Assembly (NCBI GenBank): GCA_937907705.1
Contig: CALCVP010000040.1
Location: 1-52,065, forward strand
Direction of reading: 5' to 3'
DNA: 52,065 nucleotides
Source: an uncultured Prevotella sp.
GTDB lineage: Bacteria; Bacteroidota; Bacteroidia; Bacteroidales; Bacteroidaceae
Shown: piece by piece, positions 35,001 through 42,761 of the stretch
Position numbering within the stretch: position 1 is the stretch's first letter
Layout of the letters: each line of letters starts with the position of its first letter
The notes under the pieces: generated by a model
Told to the model about the DNA's origin: nothing
The model's input: only the letters and a program-made list of their open reading frames with translations
Databases searched by the model: none
Program-made: the position numbers and the translations under genes

Positions 35001-38000
35001 TCTGTTGGTTAAGGTAGCGGTATCTTTTCCCTGCTATTTCAATGGCGGAACCACCTTCTGTTTCTGTCTTTGCACCTGGCTGTACATAGACTTTTGATGT
35101 TCCAACTTTGGTATTGGCACCATAACCTGCACCGAATATAGAGAATTGTGGATGAGAAACGTTGTTGTTGCCCATTATCCAGCAGAAGCCCTGAAGTGTG
35201 GTGCAGTCAAGTAAGCTCACTGCTTTGCCTTTAGTGTCTGTAATATCTGTAAGGGGAGAGTGGTTGATTTCAACGACGGCATCTCCTGTACCCGACAAGA
35301 CGGAGCCCTTGAGCGGATTGCTTGCATCATTGTCTGTGTAGGTCCCGACATAGCAGGCACGGTTGCCACCGCCAAAAATATTATGGTTCTTTTTGAATGT
35401 ATAGCTGTCTATGTCAAAAAATTCTTTTGTACTGTTATCGTTTCTTATTTTGTTGAAGATAGCGAGAACTTTTGATTGTATGGCTTCATCGGTTTGCTCA
35501 ACATTGTTGACAGCCAACATCATTTTCCTAAATTCGTTATAATCCTCACATACTTTTTCGTTGCCGGATTCACTTGCCAGCCACGTGGTTATATTTCCAT
35601 TGATGTCGGCTTTGCGGTTCCATATCCATGATCCACCATCGATCTGTACTTTCGTGTTGCCAAGAACATTGGCGTAGGTGTTCATGTCCTTGATGTCCTT
35701 CTTGCCGAGTACCAAGTTGAGAATCTCGGTGCTGGTAGATGCTCCAGAGTTTATACCGTCCTTATCCTTCTCAATGAGCTGGGCATCATCGATAGCCACA
35801 TCGCCAAATCCGCCGCCGAAGATGTTGAGGCCGAGCATACCGCCCTCGATATGCACGAGAGTGTTGCCGTCAACTGTGCCGTAGTTGCAACCACCGTAGA
35901 TGCGGTTCCAGATGTGTGGTATGGCATCGCCATCGTTGTTGATAATGTATGAGTCAAAATTTCTCTCGGTGTTGGCAACATGCACGAGAGTGTTGCCGTT
36001 GATTCTTCCCAATTTATAGTATTCGACAGCCTGCGACTTCTTCAGTCCTCTACCTCCGCCGAACACCTGTCCGAAAATGTCGCCACCGATGATGTTGACA
36101 AACGCCTTGTAGCCAGAGGCTTTATAGTTGATAAGGGAACCTGCGTTAGGAGACGATGGGTCTTGGTCAAGTGTTGATACACTCGACAACTTTGACTGGT
36201 CATAATATCCATCGGACTTCGTAGTCTGGTATATGCCAACGTTAGCTATGTCGCCACCGCCGTATACGTTACCGTATATGAGTGCATCGTCAGACACTTC
36301 CACCTTGGTGGTGCCGATGACACGTGCTACCTGCATGAAGTGGGTGCCACTTGCCGTTTCAGGGGCAACACCAGCACCACCACCGAACACGTCGCCATAG
36401 ATATGCGCACCTTTCACGCAGACCTCGGTGTTGCCGCCTATCTCACCCGTGGTGTTGTCGGTTATCGACTCTGGGTTTCCGAATCCTCCGCCATATACAC
36501 GATGTATAAAGGTTTGGCCATCGACAGTCACCTTGGTGTTGCCGACAATAGTGCCCGAATAGCCGCCACCAAGAACACCAAGGATAGTGAAGTTAGGTAT
36601 ACCCTTGGAGTTGTCGAAGACGGGTATCGTTGTGGAGCCAGCCTTGTGCGATGATTTGTCGAGGCTTGGGGCAAGTTGCATGTTGCTGTCGTCAATCTCG
36701 GAGTCGTAGATGCTGTAGTCGCCTTCCACATCAACTGTTACATCCGTGCTGCCCACTTTGGTGTCGGGACCGTAACCACCGCCGAACACGCTGAAATGCG
36801 GATTGTCGTTGTCTGAATAAGACAGTTTCCATTCCGAAGTCTTCAGCAGTTCATACGGCGTCATGCCCTTCTGCACAATAACCGTTGCGTTGCCAGTTCC
36901 TTCGGTTAACGTATAAATAGTGCTGTCGCCCTTGCTGGTCAGTGCCGTATACGTGCCCACATTGCAGGCGATGTTTCCGCCGCCATATATATTGTGGGGA
37001 TTGATGAATATTTCTTTTGTGTCATCGAAGAACTTGCTCTTGTCTATGATTATCGGTTCTGTAGCAGACCAGCCTTCCATATTTCTGTTCTTGGCATCCG
37101 TGTCCCATACATAGAACTGGCTGTTGTCGGCATCCCACATCTTGTCCCAAATGACGTTGATGGAGAAGTTGTCCACTTTGTTTCCGCTGTCATTGTCCTC
37201 TTGATTGCCCTGATCTTCAGCCAAAATAATAAAGGTATTGCCCAGCACATCTGCAGAGTTCCTCACTGACTTGTCGCTGTTCAGCAGACCGTTGCCGCCG
37301 CCGAAAACCTGTCCAGCAAAGTGCCCGGCATAGAGATTGACACGCGTGTCGCCTTCTACCTTTGCCAAGTTGCCGCCACCGTAGATGTTACCATATATAT
37401 AAGGAGCCAATTCTGTGGATCCGTAGAAAGAAACACAGGTAGAGCCGATGACACGTCCCACACTGTCGGGCAATTGTGTGTCGTCATTGATGGTAGTGCT
37501 TGACGCCAGTCTGTATGGGCGTCCGTTTCCTCCAGCAAACACAGCTCCACGGATTTCTGCAGAGTCGCTGACAATAACATAGGTAGCAGGGTCGCTGCCA
37601 TGATATTCCGTCACAGCCATATCGCCACCACCATAGATGTTCTGATAAAATGTGCCGCCATGAATCTGCACCTTAGACTGTCCGTAGACACGGGCCATGT
37701 GAGAAAGTGTTGATATGGTAGATGTTGTAGAGTTTTTCTGTTTCAGTTTGGCATCAGCCACACCATAGCCACCGCCATACACCGAACAATGGAAAATTCC
37801 GCCAGTGATGTTGAGTTCCACGTTGCCATAAGTTTTGCCCAGATCAGTATAGTCTGCTGCATTGCCAGCGTATGGATCTATAGTATAATAATAATCTGTG
37901 CCGCGGCCACCGGCAAATACACCGTTCTTACAGTAGAACTCACCGCCATTGATGATCAGCGAGGATACCGTTTCGCCCTGTTTGCCATATACATTTCCTC

Positions 38001-41000
38001 CACATACGTTAGGTGTGGTTTCCTTATTTGTCCATAGACCTTGACTCATGTAGCCACTGCCGCCGGCGTAGATACCATCGATACTTTCGTTAGGGAAGCC
38101 AAATTTTCCGCCATTGATAACAATCTTGGTATTGGTTTCAGTCGGGTCTACATCTGTATAGGTATTGTCATTGGCATTGTAGCAGTGGTATTTAATCAGT
38201 TTGTCCTTGGCGTCGGCATACGGTCCGTAGAGCATGACGGTTTTGTCGTTGTTCCAGTAAGGAATGCTTTGGTCGGGGGTGTGGGTATTGTCATTGTCAT
38301 CTCCATAGCCGATACCGTTCATACCGCCCGCTCCGGCTCCATATATACCTGAAAAGATAATGCTCCTTTGTTTGTTGTCCTCAGGCAGGATTTTGAATGT
38401 GCCACCATTGATAGTGATGGTGCTGTATCCATAAAATGGGTTGTTGACAGTCGACTTGGACAATTGACCACGTCCGGTACTTCCTCCATATAGCTCTGTA
38501 ATGACTACGCGGCTGTCCACATCATCATCCGATGTGTAGTTTTCTGAGGATGCCGGATCAACGGTAATGTTGGCACGGCCCATGAAGGTGTTGTCTGGCA
38601 CTCTGTATTTTTTGCCGTTATCATTCGGGTATGTCAACCACAAGTCATGCTGGCTTCCCAAGGTGCCGTTGACCGCACGCGCTACACGTCCACTTCTGAT
38701 GTTGATGTCAACATCGGCATACATGGCACCCTCGTGGTTGCCGGCAAGGACGATACCGACATCGTAGTCGTTTTTCCTTGTCTGTCCATTTAATGAACCA
38801 CTTTTCTCTAATGTTCTTTCCTCATTATTGGCGTTGTTCCATACAGAGTCTATGTCAATGTCAATGGTACACTTGACAGGCATGTTCGGCGTACCCATCA
38901 CTCCGTTTTGAATAGTAACAATGTCATTGCCCGTGTTGTTGCTGATTTGTCGGCCTCCAGCACAGATACAAGAGTAGAATCCCGACTTGACCGTGATTTT
39001 AAAGCCATTGCGTCCATGAGGCATTGACTTCTCAAAATTCTCTATATTCTCTTTCGAGTTAAGCGGATAGAATCTTGCATCGTTGAGAAAACCTCCAAAG
39101 ATGTGGAAGGCATTTGTCACAGCTCCGTCAATAGTTCCATATCCAGGTAGAACCTGATTAAAGCCAATCATTTTGATGCCCTTTCCCATCTCTAAGTTGT
39201 GGTATTGGCAGTATATGATGCTGTAGTACAACTTCGTTCCTTTTTTAAATGTGATGTCTTGGAATCGTGTATCTCCCCAAAGGGGCAGTCCGATATTAGC
39301 ACCGCTGATTTGGATAATGCCTTCATTGTCTTCCAGTCCTTCCCATTTTCCTGTTATCGTAGCGTTGCGGAATAGTGGCGAATCACTGTTAACAATATTT
39401 TTCCAATTATCAGATGTTAAGTTGCTACTGTTTTCAGTTTGGTAATTTTGGGTAATATTAAATCCTTCATCTTTGTCGTTTGTTATAGAATCACTACTTT
39501 CGCCTATCAGCACAATATAGTTCTCGCTCCATGAGGCGTATGGCGATAGCTTGCTGTATGCTCCTTTCCAGGTGAGCATAGGCTTGCCGGGACTGTATCC
39601 CCAGTCTTCGTTCGCCATGCGCTCCTTTTCAGAAATATTCGTAGTGTCGGTAGGCTTGAGATATACCACGGTTGTGGTACTGAACCATTTGTCGAACAGA
39701 ATCAAATCATCGCTCTTTACCGTGACGTGGCAGTTGTATTGGTCTGTTTCTTTGGCTGTTGACGGACGAGTGTAAGTAGAATCCTTTTCTCCCGTCAGCA
39801 GTTCCGTTCCTTTATACCATTCGTAGCTGACGGTCAGTCCCAATGCATTGTTGCTGATTTCCGTATCGTTGCTTATGTGTATGATGAAGGTGCCAGGTTT
39901 TGTTTTAGAGTCAATAATAGCCGACACTTGGATAGATTTTACCATCGTGGTGCTGGTGCGTAGCGTGCTGTCCGAAAGGATGGCATACACATACTGGTTG
40001 TAATCCTTTCGTGGAAGGGTATATGAACTGCAAGGCTCGGCGTTTTGTTTTTCCCAGTTGATATTGTCGTAAGACACATACCAGTCATAGCTTTCTGTCG
40101 AAATATTACCGGCTTTGTCTACTGCCTTCAGCACATCGCTACTACCGCGCTCCAGCTTCAGCATGACCGAACTGAAAGAAAAACGCTCATTGTTGCTGAA
40201 GTACGACCACATCTTCTTGTCGATCTTCTTGTCGCTGATGTAATCGTTGCACTGTGTAGCAAAAGTCAAACCGAATGATGCGATATCCTGTTGCGAGCCA
40301 TAATTGTCAATATTGCTCCCTGCCTGTATCAATTCAGGAGAATAATACAGCGTCTTCTGTTGGTCGGCGGTTAATTTGTAACCACTGCTGTACATTGCAA
40401 CTACACCGCCTTTGCGCACCCTGCTCGAACTGCTGGTGACGATGGCAGGGCCATACACATAGATGTTCGTGGGCAGGATAGCATTGTCTGTTCTGAAGCT
40501 GCTGGCGCAACCAATACCGGCAGAAATGGTTACATCGTTGTTAATACGTGCGTTTTTCAGCATGTTCATTTCCGTATTAGCCGCAATGTTGTATATTTTA
40601 TAGCGTTTTCCGTCGAGATAGCCCACGATGCCGCCCATACGGTATTTGCCGGCCGTGGTGTATGTCTCTCCATTGTCCGTTACTTTAGAATTGTGGATAA
40701 TGATGTTGCTGATTTCCGCATTGTCGGTCAAGTCGCCCGCAAGGACACCAATCTTCACGGTACCGGCAGTCGGTATGTAGTCTTTTTTCTTCTCCACACA
40801 GGCATTTTCAATCATCAGGTTGGTGACAGTGGCATATTCGCTTTCATTAGATGATTTACCATACAGACGCGAAAAGAGACCCCACGATGCCTCGTTGTTG
40901 CTCTCGTTAATCCACTCTATCTGCATATTGCTGATGACATGCCCGTCGCCTTCAAACTTGCCGGCAAAGAAGCGTCTGGTCTTGGAATCCTTGGAATTTA

Positions 41001-41556
41001 CATTCCATGTGCCAATAGGTGTCCAGATACCCCTGCTCAGGTTGATATCATCGGATAGCTTGAAATAAGTGCCGCTCAGCATCTGCTCACTGCTGCCGCT
41101 GTTCACACTGTGTGCCAGCAATGCCAGTTCCATGTCGTTGCTAATGAGATATGGGTTGTCCTTCGATCCGTCGCCCGATGCGAATTGGTCGGCATAGAAG
41201 TGTTGGTTGGCATAGTCTGTACCATAGCTCTTTGGCTCGATGCTGAATTCAAGTGCCTGTGGTTCACCATCCGCTGGTGTAACGGTTACTGTTGCCTTGC
41301 GAGTCCGGTTGCTGAGTGGCAGGGTGAGTGTAAAGCCTGTGGCTTGCTCTTTGTCTACCTTCCATAAGCAGTGGCTACCTTCGGGAATATTGGTAGACGA
41401 AATGGTGTATGTTATAGTTCCTTTGTTAAAATCACAGGTTTCTTGAATATCATCTTGGCTAATACTGATTGCCCATGTAGTTTGGACGCTCAGTATCAGT
41501 AAGGTTATGATTGTGAAAAGACTTTTGAATGCGTTGTATATCGAAAGTTTGCTCAT
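26002..41556 (-). CDS. 5184-aa giant secreted GGGxG-repeat surface protein
   Basis: I know no named family for the main body. A signal peptide (about 1-29) is followed by an Ig-like region, a GLUG-like beta segment (about 130-290: DGSKDNPYLISN, FEGDGHVISNM) and more Ig-like sequence. Between about 820 and 3450 there are roughly 40 motifs of type [IV][FY]GGG.G, often as a pair GNTxVxVxGG...VFGGGxG, consistent with a very long beta-solenoid. A ~535-aa super-repeat is visible: HN-I-[FY]-GGGN-x-AC at about residues 1523, 2058 and 2596, each followed by the same order of landmarks, ending IWNRIYGGC. The C-terminal third has a second GLUG-like piece (about 4420), an EGICLPF segment shared with the next gene, and a type A-like sorting tail (last ~75 residues, LYVYVPTGQLYRI...GIYLFGKTKLTVR). 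It belongs to the fimbrillin operon, 38 bp after a fimbrillin. Adhesin or surface fibre is inference. Confidence 0.88.
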   Translation of the reverse strand: MSKLSIYNAFKSLFTIITLLILSVQTTWAISISQDDIQETCDFNKGTITYTISSTNIPEGSHCLWKVDKEQATGFTLTLPLSNRTRKATVTVTPADGEPQALEFSIEPKSYGTDYANQHFYADQFASGDGSKDNPYLISNDMELALLAHSVNSGSSEQMLSGTYFKLSDDINLSRGIWTPIGTWNVNSKDSKTRRFFAGKFEGDGHVISNMQIEWINESNNEASWGLFSRLYGKSSNESEYATVTNLMIENACVEKKKDYIPTAGTVKIGVLAGDLTDNAEISNIIIHNSKVTDNGETYTTAGKYRMGGIVGYLDGKRYKIYNIAANTEMNMLKNARINNDVTISAGIGCASSFRTDNAILPTNIYVYGPAIVTSSSSRVRKGGVVAMYSSGYKLTADQQKTLYYSPELIQAGSNIDNYGSQQDIASFGLTFATQCNDYISDKKIDKKMWSYFSNNERFSFSSVMLKLERGSSDVLKAVDKAGNISTESYDWYVSYDNINWEKQNAEPCSSYTLPRKDYNQYVYAILSDSTLRTSTTMVKSIQVSAIIDSKTKPGTFIIHISNDTEISNNALGLTVSYEWYKGTELLTGEKDSTYTRPSTAKETDQYNCHVTVKSDDLILFDKWFSTTTVVYLKPTDTTNISEKERMANEDWGYSPGKPMLTWKGAYSKLSPYASWSENYIVLIGESSDSITNDKDEGFNITQNYQTENSSNLTSDNWKNIVNSDSPLFRNATITGKWEGLEDNEGIIQISGANIGLPLWGDTRFQDITFKKGTKLYYSIIYCQYHNLEMGKGIKMIGFNQVLPGYGTIDGAVTNAFHIFGGFLNDARFYPLNSKENIENFEKSMPHGRNGFKITVKSGFYSCICAGGRQISNNTGNDIVTIQNGVMGTPNMPVKCTIDIDIDSVWNNANNEERTLEKSGSLNGQTRKNDYDVGIVLAGNHEGAMYADVDINIRSGRVARAVNGTLGSQHDLWLTYPNDNGKKYRVPDNTFMGRANITVDPASSENYTSDDDVDSRVVITELYGGSTGRGQLSKSTVNNPFYGYSTITINGGTFKILPEDNKQRSIIFSGIYGAGAGGMNGIGYGDDNDNTHTPDQSIPYWNNDKTVMLYGPYADAKDKLIKYHCYNANDNTYTDVDPTETNTKIVINGGKFGFPNESIDGIYAGGSGYMSQGLWTNKETTPNVCGGNVYGKQGETVSSLIINGGEFYCKNGVFAGGRGTDYYYTIDPYAGNAADYTDLGKTYGNVELNITGGIFHCSVYGGGYGVADAKLKQKNSTTSTISTLSHMARVYGQSKVQIHGGTFYQNIYGGGDMAVTEYHGSDPATYVIVSDSAEIRGAVFAGGNGRPYRLASSTTINDDTQLPDSVGRVIGSTCVSFYGSTELAPYIYGNIYGGGNLAKVEGDTRVNLYAGHFAGQVFGGGNGLLNSDKSVRNSADVLGNTFIILAEDQGNQEDNDSGNKVDNFSINVIWDKMWDADNSQFYVWDTDAKNRNMEGWSATEPIIIDKSKFFDDTKEIFINPHNIYGGGNIACNVGTYTALTSKGDSTIYTLTEGTGNATVIVQKGMTPYELLKTSEWKLSYSDNDNPHFSVFGGGYGPDTKVGSTDVTVDVEGDYSIYDSEIDDSNMQLAPSLDKSSHKAGSTTIPVFDNSKGIPNFTILGVLGGGYSGTIVGNTKVTVDGQTFIHRVYGGGFGNPESITDNTTGEIGGNTEVCVKGAHIYGDVFGGGAGVAPETASGTHFMQVARVIGTTKVEVSDDALIYGNVYGGGDIANVGIYQTTKSDGYYDQSKLSSVSTLDQDPSSPNAGSLINYKASGYKAFVNIIGGDIFGQVFGGGRGLKKSQAVEYYKLGRINGNTLVHVANTERNFDSYIINNDGDAIPHIWNRIYGGCNYGTVDGNTLVHIEGGMLGLNIFGGGFGDVAIDDAQLIEKDKDGINSGASTSTEILNLVLGKKDIKDMNTYANVLGNTKVQIDGGSWIWNRKADINGNITTWLASESGNEKVCEDYNEFRKMMLAVNNVEQTDEAIQSKVLAIFNKIRNDNSTKEFFDIDSYTFKKNHNIFGGGNRACYVGTYTDNDASNPLKGSVLSGTGDAVVEINHSPLTDITDTKGKAVSLLDCTTLQGFCWIMGNNNVSHPQFSIFGAGYGANTKVGTSKVYVQPGAKTETEGGSAIEIAGKRYRYLNQQNDMKVYNTFENQYYDDFQKISKEDKRLYYGSTDGTDSDPKTYLRYRASRWAWALGMPNFTFMEIHGGGFSGYVLGDTYVETDCELSCHNIYGAGLGAKPYSLTTEDTDYNFGSIGGNAKVFMKAGNIANNVYGGGAGVESILSSENKLIDFPDMARVNGKTEVHVYGEKINGENAQVERTQIFGSVYGGGDVANVGTVEANPVEFTHKDVYEGNNIKRTSLVNIRGGIVYSRVFTGGKGRSKAACADYTQLGGIYGNACLIIDRPTINYPYCDLATGKSYNPSSDGNLKHPTNDINASVKPYIWNRIYGGCENGTIYGNTLVAVNDGYIGNNIFGGGWGNCDTVYVNQVAIMDTTFANVTGNTNMIITGGDALLTSYWLINKRFWEPTSIIGEKTYSPQYDPEARKFKINHNIYAGGNTACIIGKKDDNGNLNGSGNTYLTMVKGLLHDSTQVISGVTDANKSFFEYDEWKEIYEKVGSPHFCIFGAGYGENTNILGNTNINIAMSNASINDLGMKEGEEYKHFVSGCSVMDIVGGGYSGKVEGNTYIKGTGGIFCRRVFGGGFYNTVNNTNVNIQSIDCHDIFGGGLMGDVLKSTTINIGQKSTDNTNNSIYIHGDIYGGNDVSGYVNVRLNEQGYFSDNGGTGTHINIYGGHVYGNVYGAGNGNYLYALDKKGNTKVTVNEHYPLNPDDPESETEPLVYTVPMRETMPSYKAASDAAKIVNINSWRPLTNKVTINIKGNTTEDGVVINGDVYGGGNSATVQKVQDDNVKTNITTGAVNLNIGNHVNIGRVFMGCNGDALFTASEDNNFMNKFQKLNGDIEDYSKELNLADTIDWINDPSNRGISTLYLSTENEERPLVYPHLLDLYFQPVETDIQGSLTWNGCEDGEGLTDCTIGTFCCGGNRGNMNVYPLTIDNYTTNTPKANMKIGNVLEYTFPEGLTITDKIIGGCNNANYNYKGKVFHEGGYLLGMAHSLYPFIKLNIKNKFQPKEKEGAYVGGNVYGGCYQTGTVRGDITIDFQSDMLEGKSKEKLEKSNELLANNAEFSTLNVYGAGYGMESYVYGNTDIKVAENIACKTPTTTLSTSATDGTATYSHTFNATGTSANFIYGGGQQGNVIGVTNVEVFNGHIFKAITGGSYSGYVWGSTQVKVGYPKYYQVGDKQSGVYLLNRADQNNKYIDRIGNVETGDTLPNLASETIKQSIHLITGEIISQAVYDAIVGRQDITDFVKEDYFTPYVPSPKAPLTWDDINIQIGEAIYGGGYSVAQGTSVLANNTTVLKYTDTYNLYDAFANNNEYLEELQRLPNSTTVGFGGNTTILVGDATTQQGDATDRDHITISHQEMKAISLPDGTDLFGYYYKHKDGNYRYISFQDKYFFGSGYAKPEQQDPTDTNIYEYDSEGGIFGDGHQSYAQGMRCADLTGYGFASFTISNPKIINTFQRLDILRLEDNCLTVLGARDYATNKTDKTPYSMARIGEIQMFANNIAFADNQLQDKSVKRARNYLGLANNIHYVGAVVSDVPFNDASKEPWHDDTGAIPSTGDFTNKSYQQVKQSYIDAYYSEDSAEKGNVSNFQKRNDGTAKNMIGIASGYALKIQNAQEFKDSVSQMITDSIYYGPVYGVIEMNLIDVRADEGGGYVYADNVHKRTVAEGVTAHAVDFLETTGNFVFPYSEKEGHFIVDDCFPTGYNHLTGNDPDKEIDIHYWYVTGFNYYYNAHITGYTYKNASKFYNDNSDGLTVLSGLKAGQPVTILSMKMRSGHPIDKSDYACDLEYRNYLPKGTANNADKDNKDVSGKYKLFIGASSSPTYVDPSSSSINDNEKGFAALLPMNSSGTYDSKNYIQQKLPTSLKDDAKISFLLSDSVNNETSLYFNKHLAEKCLATIILKAPAYESYTNETDNKPIISNVSASDFFVANDKGGYTQIENGKALSTDVTYYIKNGISEEYTPINPDSIFKKTQEGYCKIDLTKVIAGNTYYCAVPRWYTYTIYLTIEYVQGPDIEGHITVDNCALPGEMIRIKKDKVVIKADESFSANGYYWRIGKREQTADGKWEFTDKTDWTATSIASGYDTYKQGNSERNGMFKGCNYDKTNDYLDIPAYYFMNGYGIQLGITMNGLDRIFPVDMQKDDQFVVHNYHRMDPHQEGINLHLAEAIARIQAEKETAAANSSTTNADNLLAEPRIYIADQRDLTAFIHFVDTIGTNSHAPRYGACAQFILQKDLSFPDEYTANNIIFKGILHGNGHVLRGLAEGNAFLTENQGHIYNLGMKSGMIATNGCTNGGAYHCCFELLPTTNNSDNPIVYHMDGTSDKHYTKDDFRFGRVAYDLNEYYLRTRFSNSTKEDTLTLKYVYDYYANGDYQYAQQTDSITSKITGITYLRTGPIDSEPNYEQAETRHNKAHTIDKARAQDYIAATDSTTASRSGAYVPLFNEKGNDNELMNDFIYWGQLLQSVPADYPTAISSHQVGYMTNRIYRTAGYYGDAQLNTFHYNAFYQGSSNVRTYVHNPATTAIDFTCQHDLEKAKGMTGSGIYYPPVNDNASIFYDFNVKDDVTRNLLIYTADNNEDDNTEAYDAVNKLLAYNETTKETLIKGHHIVGNNDTEFSTSLLHLVERDTNDMNSEDESCKNNNFCVPIPFSVTKHAWYVRKPKYYAASNAGAWEGICLPFTVEKAVASLNGEITHFYGIPTAEEQANPATNVHTLHHEYWLRGLVSVRQDSAVFLRPNSTDASTDTLFIPTNDKGTNIAEDVTYTFDNPFFINTYEDWLYNKDANPYYANVWEYKNYPLLTAGVPYIVRFPGERYYEFDLSNKFYNNLFNKTENPQTIAFHAYGRDSDNETLHSAISIPATTTMTTAVNGYHHQGTFMAKDVVKGNIYGMNDNGTAFSDASAASIIRPFRTYITLETTKAARHSIDKTIIYIAETMGIDQMTPEVIRQDDNPVSDDNMTIRAIGEQRVRIESTVATKLYVYVPTGQLYRILDVQPGTATYSGFRSGIYLFGKTKLTVR

Positions 41557-41594
41557 TGTAATGTGCTTCTTTTGTTGGTCTGTTTTAAAGAATA

Positions 41595-42752
41595 TTAATC
41601 TATCAGCAAGTGTCCTGTGTAGGCATCGTCATCAGCCAGCACATAGAGATAGCGGGGCTGTATGAGTATGCGAATGGGGTTGACGGTTGCTGTTGAACCT
41701 ATGGTAAGGTTATCGAAGTTTTTTGTATTGAGCAGAATGTTTGAAGTAACATTCTTTCTTGTCGTAACGGTAGTGCTGTCTTGTGCCGTCAACACCACAT
41801 CGTAGGTAACGGAGATAGTGGGGCGGAATTGTGCATCGGGAATGACATAGAATGTGCCTCCCCACTGCTTGTAGCCATCAGCCGTTACGGTTATCGATTG
41901 TGTCTTGTCATCGTATGCCGTGGCATCCTTGTCTGTGCTGTTGTTGGCGTATGCTATCGGTGCATCCTTTACGGCCTGTCGGTTGACAGTCCATTGTATG
42001 CTTTGGGCGTTCCACTCACCGTTATCCCAAGTGTATGTGCGCGATACGGTACCTCCTACGGCTAAATTGCCTGACAGCGTTACGCTCTTGATGTGAAACT
42101 GCCTGATGGCTCCCATGCTGCCGTCCAGTTGAAACAATAGGCGGTAGGCTGTAAGCGTTTGGTCAAACCGCAGCTTTACCACCCGCTCAAAGGTAAACTG
42201 GTCGCCATTGGCTGTTGTACCTTCTTTGTGCTCCGGTAGCGTGCATATAATGGGTGCTTGCCGTGAGTCGGAAAGCAGGGGCGCAGCATCCGGCATAGTG
42301 AATGGCACAGAAAGCGTGTAGGTATTTGCTGCCACACGCATTACTTTTGTGCCCTCTGTACGAGGCATATAGGCAAAGAAGTCAAAGGAGGCTGCACCTT
42401 TGTAGGCATCCCAACGTTTGCGGGATGTCTCCGACCAGTTCTGCGTGTCCATATCATACGTTACGGTGGCATTGTCGTAGATAGGGTTGGGCTGTGCTAC
42501 TGTGGTAGCCTGTGTGGCAGTCAGTGCACTGTATTGTGCCATATCATAGTAGCCAAACACCCCCATGGTATTGGGGTGTCGGGTGGGGTCGTATGCTTCA
42601 TAGCTGCTGGCACGCGACTTCACAAGCCGTGTCTGCACTGCAAAGGTTATCCAATCGTAGTTGTCAGGGTGTTGAACGGGCATGTCCCCCTTGTCGCAGG
42701 CAGCAAGCGTTGCGAGCCATAAACTATATATGATGTATTTCAGTTGTTTCAT
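41595..42752 (-). CDS. Fimbrillin family lipoprotein (accessory pilin candidate)
   Basis: This 385-aa protein has a lipoprotein signal peptide (LATLAAC, Cys19). An Arg at position 47 in LVKSRASS lies where Bacteroidales type V pilins are cut by a trypsin-like protease to free the donor strand. The middle shows the fimbrillin pattern RWDAYKGAASFDFFAYMP, and the late part is beta-rich. It is third of three fimbrillins, 9 bp after the previous one and 38 bp before the 5184-aa gene. Its order after the larger fimbrillin suggests a minor or tip-proximal subunit; that role is inferred. Confidence 0.82.
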   Translation of the reverse strand: MKQLKYIIYSLWLATLAACDKGDMPVQHPDNYDWITFAVQTRLVKSRASSYEAYDPTRHPNTMGVFGYYDMAQYSALTATQATTVAQPNPIYDNATVTYDMDTQNWSETSRKRWDAYKGAASFDFFAYMPRTEGTKVMRVAANTYTLSVPFTMPDAAPLLSDSRQAPIICTLPEHKEGTTANGDQFTFERVVKLRFDQTLTAYRLLFQLDGSMGAIRQFHIKSVTLSGNLAVGGTVSRTYTWDNGEWNAQSIQWTVNRQAVKDAPIAYANNSTDKDATAYDDKTQSITVTADGYKQWGGTFYVIPDAQFRPTISVTYDVVLTAQDSTTVTTRKNVTSNILLNTKNFDNLTIGSTATVNPIRILIQPRYLYVLADDDAYTGHLLID

Positions 42753-42761
42753 GTTTCGGTA

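Noticed and set aside
30900..39130. Regular repeats as a CRISPR array
   Set aside because: The periodicity is at protein level inside a coding frame; DNA units are diverged and not separated by unique spacers.
26002..41556. The 15.5-kb frame as an assembly artefact of collapsed or duplicated repeats
   Set aside because: The frame is uninterrupted, the copies differ clearly from each other in DNA and protein, and signal peptide and C-terminal tail are both present. Exact copy number should still be confirmed with long reads.
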